Assembly (NCBI GenBank): GCA_050084515.1
Contig: CM114271.1
Location: 54,622,001 to 54,686,000, forward strand
Source: Blasia pusilla
Taxonomy: Eukaryota; Marchantiophyta; Marchantiopsida; Blasiales
Length of the DNA: 64,000 nucleotides
Direction: 5' to 3'
Every line of letters begins with the position of its first letter. The first letter of the stretch is position 1. The position numbers and the translations under genes are program-made. The notes under the pieces were generated by a model, which was given only the letters and a program-made list of their open reading frames with translations, was not told where the DNA came from and ran no database searches. This document shows positions 58,901-64,000 of the stretch, one piece after another.

Positions 58901-59990
58901 ATGGCTAAACAAATCGTGGCCTTTAGTGGCGCACTTGAGTCGTCTAAAGTGCGGTCGCTACCGCATCCCGTGAGATTTACTTTCCTCCTTCGACGGAACA
59001 GTTCCCCTCACGCCGTGAGAGGTCTATCGCGTGTACGGTAGCTGACCCCGTAAACGTAAACGGGAGCAGTGGGAGGGTTTGGACGAGGCGGAAACCGCCG
59101 GTCTGCCCGAACTCCCCTGTACCTGTCGGAAATCACGCGCGTCCGCAGAATGTGAAAGCTCCGGCCGATTCGGCGAGAAGTCGGCCGCGGACGATCTACA
59201 AGTTCAAGATCACCGGCCGTGCGGAGTCTGCGAACCCGCTATTTTCAGGGTAGCGTTTCGGCGTGCCCTAGAAAAAATTAAGGGTCGACGCAGAACACTT
59301 GTAGGTGCTTCAAAGTCGCCGACTGCCCTCCCTCGTGCAGATGGTTACTGGAGGGGACGTCGTGAACATGGCAGAGGGCGAGAGTTGGCGTGGAGCGCAC
59401 GGATAGCTACGAGTGGGGACGGCGGAGTGACGTAAACTTCAGAGAGCTGCGAAGCGTTCAGGAAAATATCTTGATGTTGCGGTTCCACCTTATCGTGCTC
59501 TGGAAGACCCTGTTTCGAAATCGCATGCTTTCTCCGAGCGAACGTTTACGTTACGTACTGGAAGGCGGTGGGCTGCCAAAAGACTCCTAGATTGCCGTGG
59601 AGCAGTGCAGACATGTTAGTGTCACAGTGGTGGAGAGTAATCCTAGCTTAACAGAGCTACAGAGCGTTCTGGAAAGAATCGACAGTAATTCTACAGTATT
59701 CTTACAAACCCTGCTTGGAATTCTCGAAACCCCGTTTTCCCTTGTGGAAATGTTTGAGACAAGTACTACAACACAGTGAAGTTCCTGAACCTCGCAAATG
59801 ACAAGAATTTCCGTGGATTCTACAGGTGTCTATGAGTCGCAATAGTGGAGAATTACACTAGCTTAAAAGAAATATCGTAATTCCACCTTCTCGTACTCTT
59901 GTAAACCCTAATATCCAAAGTCCAAAATCCAAAATCAAGAAATCGGCTGGTTATCTACTTCGTGCCACATGTGAAGAACTACGAAAATAT
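58901..59990 (+). other. GC-rich island with diverged threefold repeat and unassigned ORF
   Basis: Composition changes sharply near 58920 to CpG-rich DNA. A plus-strand frame of 118 codons (59079-59435) has no motif I recognise. From about 59436 a sequence recurs two or three times: AGAGCTGCGAAGCGTTCAGGAAA (59445-59467), AGAGCTACAGAGCGTTCTGGAAA (59650-59672), and for the neighbouring part GGTTCCACCTTATCGTGCTCT (59480-59500) against AATTCCACCTTCTCGTACTCT (59880-59900). Units 2 and 3 also share GTGGAGA-TAA...CTAGCTTAA. The frames over units 1 and 2 read FRELRSVQEN and LTELQSVLER, so an old leucine-rich coding repeat is possible but unproven. Confidence 0.45.
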
Positions 59991-61267
59991 ATGTGTTGTA
60001 GTACTCTTAGTTGAGCTACAATGTGAATGCCCCTTTTGCCCACCCAAGCAAGGATAACCTTCGGTGGAAGGATAGATGATACCAATGCAATCTTATTCAC
60101 AACACTTTAAGTTCTCTACCTATTCCACAGGCCGGCTGTGGAATAGACCCAAAGCAAACTGATAAATCTTGTCCTACTGAAAACAAAAAATACAGAATAA
60201 AAAAAAAAGCTGCACTGTAAAAATCTGTACTAATGGTTGGTATAATCCAGCCATAATTGTGCAAACAAAGCTGCGGAGTCAAAGTTCTCTGTTCTTTGTG
60301 GAAAGTAGTCGTTGCATATGAGGCACACTTTACAGAAGACCCACCTATCGCCTCAGAGCACCTAGGCTTCCAATTTTAAACCTCCTACATGGAATTCTAA
60401 GAGCCGTAAGACGAGACACGTAGCCCTGCATATTTTTGGTCAATTTAGCACAATTCCAATAACTGTGCTCTGATTGGCATGAAAATACAAACCTGGCAGC
60501 ATGCACCGTGGCAGAACTCCAACTACCCTAATCACTAACAATTACATGAGAATTCAATTTAAGATCTCATATGGGAAAAATAGCGCGATATATTGTCAGG
60601 CCACTCGTGACGAAAAGTATGAACCATGCAGTAATAGAATAGAGATATTGCAGAGGTCACTTACATTCCTGACCGACTCAAAAGTCCAAAAATATCAAAC
60701 AGGTAGCATAATTACACTTATATATCATACAAAGTTGGAATTGGTTCTAGCCCACAAACTCATATTCAAGAAAAATCATCCGTAGTTACCATCACAAAAT
60801 TTTAAGAAATGGCAACAAACATTAGCCCTAAAAGACAATCCCTTAGTCTAACTTGGGCAAACCAAACTCATTTGCACAATTGGGTTAGGTACTGCACAAA
60901 GAGCAATCGTTGTAAGTGAGCCTGTTGATGATGTGAAGGTGCACAAACAAGAGTTGTGAAGTATTCTCCACCTTGGATGAAAGGAAAAGAACACTTCACC
61001 TACAATGATGTCGACACTCAAGTCAGCAATCAGAGCAGCACAGTATTTGCTCCAACCAGCTAGAAGAATGGACAACCCACTGAGTAGACTTTCCTCGCAA
61101 ATAATACAAAAGGTTGCCTCTAAGGACATGTTAATCCCATCCAAACCTGTGATTGAAAGTAGAATATTCCAACTTCAACAAAACAATGACATCAGAGAAG
61201 GTTGTCTCTCAGCAATTAGCTCTAGGTCCTGAGTGAGGCTTTCATTCGTACTGAGCTTTTTTTCCCA
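59991..61267. other. 3' flank of the MYB-CC gene
   Basis: No recognised coding sequence. On the minus strand this is downstream of the MYB-CC stop codon and should include its 3' untranslated region. Frames on both strands are below 100 codons without motifs. Confidence 0.45.
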
Positions 61268-63531
61268 TCAGTTTGCTTGTACAGTCCCATTGGAGTGGGA
61301 ATCCCGAGATATTTGGAGAAGACTCGTTTCACCTGTGGCTGCTTTTCCTTCTCTTCCCAAAGAAGAGACCAGGTCTTGCACAGTGACATTTTCTATGTCC
61401 GAGCTGTTCGACTGCTTTGGGGTTGAAAGCTGAACTGCTGGAGTTACCTCTGGCAATTCATGAGAACTTGGGGAAACTCCCTTACTCTGTTCTTGTGGCA
61501 ATACCGATAAGATGATATGCTCCTGAGCTGCAGTTGGTTGCCGGGCTTGCAAAGGAGTATCGGGCTGTGCGGGTGAAGTGGAGTCATCGCCTTCATGAGA
61601 TACCACCAATGCTGGGATCGATCCCTTTTCCGTGTCTAAAGAATGGGGCACAACCAGCTTGGAAATAGACAACGGATGGTCACTCACGAGTTGAGTTTGT
61701 TCATTAGCAGAACTTGCCATGCTGTGCTCCGCAATTGTCACAATATTCTTTGCAGAAGGATCTGAATCATCCATGCGAACTCTTTTAGGAGGTGGATCAC
61801 TAACTGTCTGGTCCTGATCATGGCACGTGGATGTCTCTTCAGTTGCTGGTCCTAAGGGGCTAGGCAATTGGGATGAAGAGGCAATTAACATTGAGCCTGC
61901 AGGATCTGATTCTGATCCTGCAGGTACCAATTTATAACTCAAGACACCACCAAACTTGGACTGATCCTCAATGATTTTTTGAAGATATTTTCCCTGGGCC
62001 TCAATTCTGAGCTGCAGATGCCTCTGAACCTGAAGAAACTCACACGGACAGTTCTCGATCAGGACTACTGGCGACAACAACAATTTTACACTTCGAAACT
62101 GAGTGCCGGTGTATACTTGATAGAATCTTTTACATGAAGAATTGTCACACCATCCATGCCAGATGGTATCATACAAGTATTGGACAACAAACCTTTAGAC
62201 ATAAGAAACATCACCAAGACAAGACACACCCGCCATAGGGATTCTTAACCAACGTATCTGGCTAGACATGGACAACAAATCTCGGGTTTTGATAACTGTT
62301 GATAGACATACGGAAAGTAAACCAGACAAAAGACACACCTTCTAAAAGAATTCTTATCCAAACCACAAATCATCCAGAGCAGATGTCTCACCTCAAGTTG
62401 CTCATGTAGCCGCTTTTGAACCTCCAGTTGCAAGCGCAAAGCCTCGGTAATTTGTATACCACTGCACATACCCACCCAGATGGAAAATGATCATCCAATG
62501 AGATAAGGGAAACCGTGAGATGAAAAAATGTCCAACCTGGTGAAGTGATGCCCCAAAAAGATAACAACACAACGAGCAGATTTCCATGGACATTTGTCCC
62601 TTAGAGCTTTTGGGAAACTTACGAAGTTTGGTCCAATTGTTGCATCATGTCCTGATTCCTCTTCTTTTCTGATTTCCCTGTAGAACGAGGATGGCAAACT
62701 TGGCATTTAAGGAATGATAGTCTAATTGAGAGCATATAACCTGTCCAAATATTATCTACATGGAATCGTAATTGGAAAAGTAAAATTCAATTTGGATAGG
62801 AAAAGAGGAGCAAATTACCTTCAATGCTATCAGGGATGTATTTGGCAAGCCGGTACTTCTGTGATCAACCCGTACAGATTTGGTTAGTTTCTCCACAACG
62901 CATTGCAAGGAAGATCATGACACTGAGGTGAAAAGGACAAACTTCACAAGGTGGTTGAGAAAGTTGCCTGCAGATGACTTTTGACATGGTAGATGGTGAG
63001 TCCCTTCACTCCCATAACTCTGAGGACACCTTTAGGTGTTGCCTCTGCAAAAAAAATGTGGAAGAGTATGAGCTCAAACTCTAAATTGCTCCAATTAAAC
63101 CTAGACTTTCCCATAAGCCAAACAAAGGCAGATTTGTGCAAATTTTTTAAACGCCCTACATGATTTGAACTGTGCTAATCTGCACAGTGAAGTCAAGTAA
63201 AATATACACTTGGACCCTTGCAAAGTACTGCGTTTATCCTCTGAAACATCACTTCCAAATTCTGATCCACACTGGGCAGCTTCCTCCCCAGATGGAAGGC
63301 AAAACTTGTCGTAATGAGGTACTCACTATCAGCACCACCAAGCTGTGAAACAGCCTCAACAAAACGCTCATGAAGCTCTGGAGTCCAACGAAGCCGTTGC
63401 TTTGCAGCAGCATTTCCAGGTGGCCCACAGTTGCTCGGCGGTTGTAACAGAGTGCCGGGCTGAAGATGACCAGGCACTTGATCCCCTTGTGGAATCCTTA
63501 AGGTTGGATATTCCTTAGGCTGGTAGACAGT
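61268..63531 (-). CDS. MYB-CC (GARP, PHR1-like) transcription factor, 5' end incomplete
   Basis: Six minus-strand exons join in frame: 63531-63327, 63044-62968, 62858-62819, 62677-62623, 62461-62392 and 62029-61268, giving 402 residues from the first visible codon. Residues 44-99 form the GARP MYB-like DNA-binding domain: [18 protein letters not shown], then [20 protein letters not shown], then [14 protein letters not shown]. Residues 127-172 are the coiled-coil MYB-CC domain with the LHEQLE signature ([37 protein letters not shown]). The 230-residue tail is Ser/Pro/Gln-rich and disordered. This family, including PHR1, binds DNA as dimers, often at phosphate-starvation genes; which member this is cannot be told. 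The start codon is not identified: a good acceptor (TTTTGTTGCAG) precedes the first exon, so at least one exon lies upstream, possibly beyond the window. The second intron starts with GC. Confidence 0.92.
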
Positions 63532-64000
63532 CTGCAACAAAATCCGAGTTAGCAAGACGAGCCTCACTCGGCTTTGGAATTTATAAGGAAGGAGCTCTAA
63601 CAATCAGCTGACAGTAAGACAAACCCAATGAATAAAGATTACTTCCCTAAACTCCACTTCTTTCAATTGCGCTTGTCCCGAGAGCAGACTTAGAGCCCTA
63701 CTGTCGTGATTCTCATACAAGGGGAATAACCAGTGATGAAAAACACATTAGAACAAGCATGCTAACTATTGCACATTGGAGACTACTTCTCTGTTGGTTA
63801 GCAGTGCCTTACTAACCTCCAGTCATGAAACCTACAACCAACGCAGATTTTTCGACAGGAAGACGGCCCTAAGACAAAGTGGTACCAAGCATTCGCCTTG
63901 AGAATCAGATGTACAATCGCAAGCCTTTGGGTAAGTCTCGCTTAGTATCAAAACTTCTTTCTCCAGTCCACAACGAACAGGTGAACACTATATTCCAGGA
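63532..64000 (-). other. Intron or 5' part of the MYB-CC gene, no exon identified
   Basis: The stretch next to 63532 is intron by its acceptor. No coding exon with a start codon in compatible phase was found up to the window edge. An ATGACTGGAG followed by GTTAGT near 63808-63823 on the minus strand looks like a tiny first exon, but it would join in the wrong phase. Confidence 0.4.

Noticed and set aside
61268-62176. 302-codon minus-strand frame taken as a whole protein
   Set aside because: Its first 49 codons are intron; the real coding part is the last exon (62029-61268) of the MYB-CC gene.
63193-63603. 136-codon minus-strand frame with its own Met start
   Set aside because: It reads through an acceptor at its start and a donor (GTGAGT at 63326) near its end; only 63531-63327 is exon.

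Overview
The window reads as nuclear DNA of a land plant. The support is direct: Ty1/copia and Ty3/gypsy polyproteins, a plant MYB-CC (GARP) transcription factor gene with short spliced exons, a second plant-type three-exon gene, and a short run of the plant telomere repeat TTTAGGG. Several repeats (a gypsy element ending in a PHD-type Cys/His motif, a LINE of non-L1 appearance, a hAT transposase of the ZNF862-like type) remind me of non-seed plants such as mosses, lycophytes or ferns, but the sequence does not settle the group.

Layout. 0.5-7 kb: decayed gypsy DNA, consisting of a plus-strand element with RT, RNase H, integrase and a C-terminal PHD-like motif, a rearranged terminal repeat carrying a long CT microsatellite, and the minus-strand tail of a chromodomain gypsy. 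7-15.9 kb: AT-rich DNA with no recognised gene, a GC-rich terminal-inverted-repeat element and a scrap of bacterial-type small-subunit rRNA. 15.9-20.3 kb: a Ty1/copia element with both outer ends and a 5-bp target duplication, but with the 5' LTR, primer-binding site and start of gag cut down. 20.3-28.5 kb: AT-rich DNA, a dead hAT transposase and tRNA-like SINE sequence. 29-36.8 kb: a GC-richer island of mostly unique DNA holding a small three-exon gene (31248-34414) that no single long ORF reveals. 36.8-58.9 kb: repeats, including a nested family of elements with AAGGTTGCA-type ends, tandem duplications, a second CT microsatellite, a 5'-truncated LINE with an ATTC tail and an old copia fragment. 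58.9-60 kb: a second GC-rich island with a diverged threefold repeat. 61.3-63.5 kb: the MYB-CC gene on the minus strand, running towards the right edge.

Only two loci look like functional host genes: the small conserved protein of unknown function and the MYB-CC factor. MYB-CC proteins are DNA-binding regulators, several of which act in phosphate-starvation signalling. Nothing in the sequence links the two genes. I saw no CRISPR array, operon, defence island or obviously new multi-gene system. The most interesting items are the hidden spliced gene, the PHD-like tail on the gypsy element, the AAGGTTGCA element family, the GC-AG intron in the MYB-CC gene and the hairpin at the copia deletion point.
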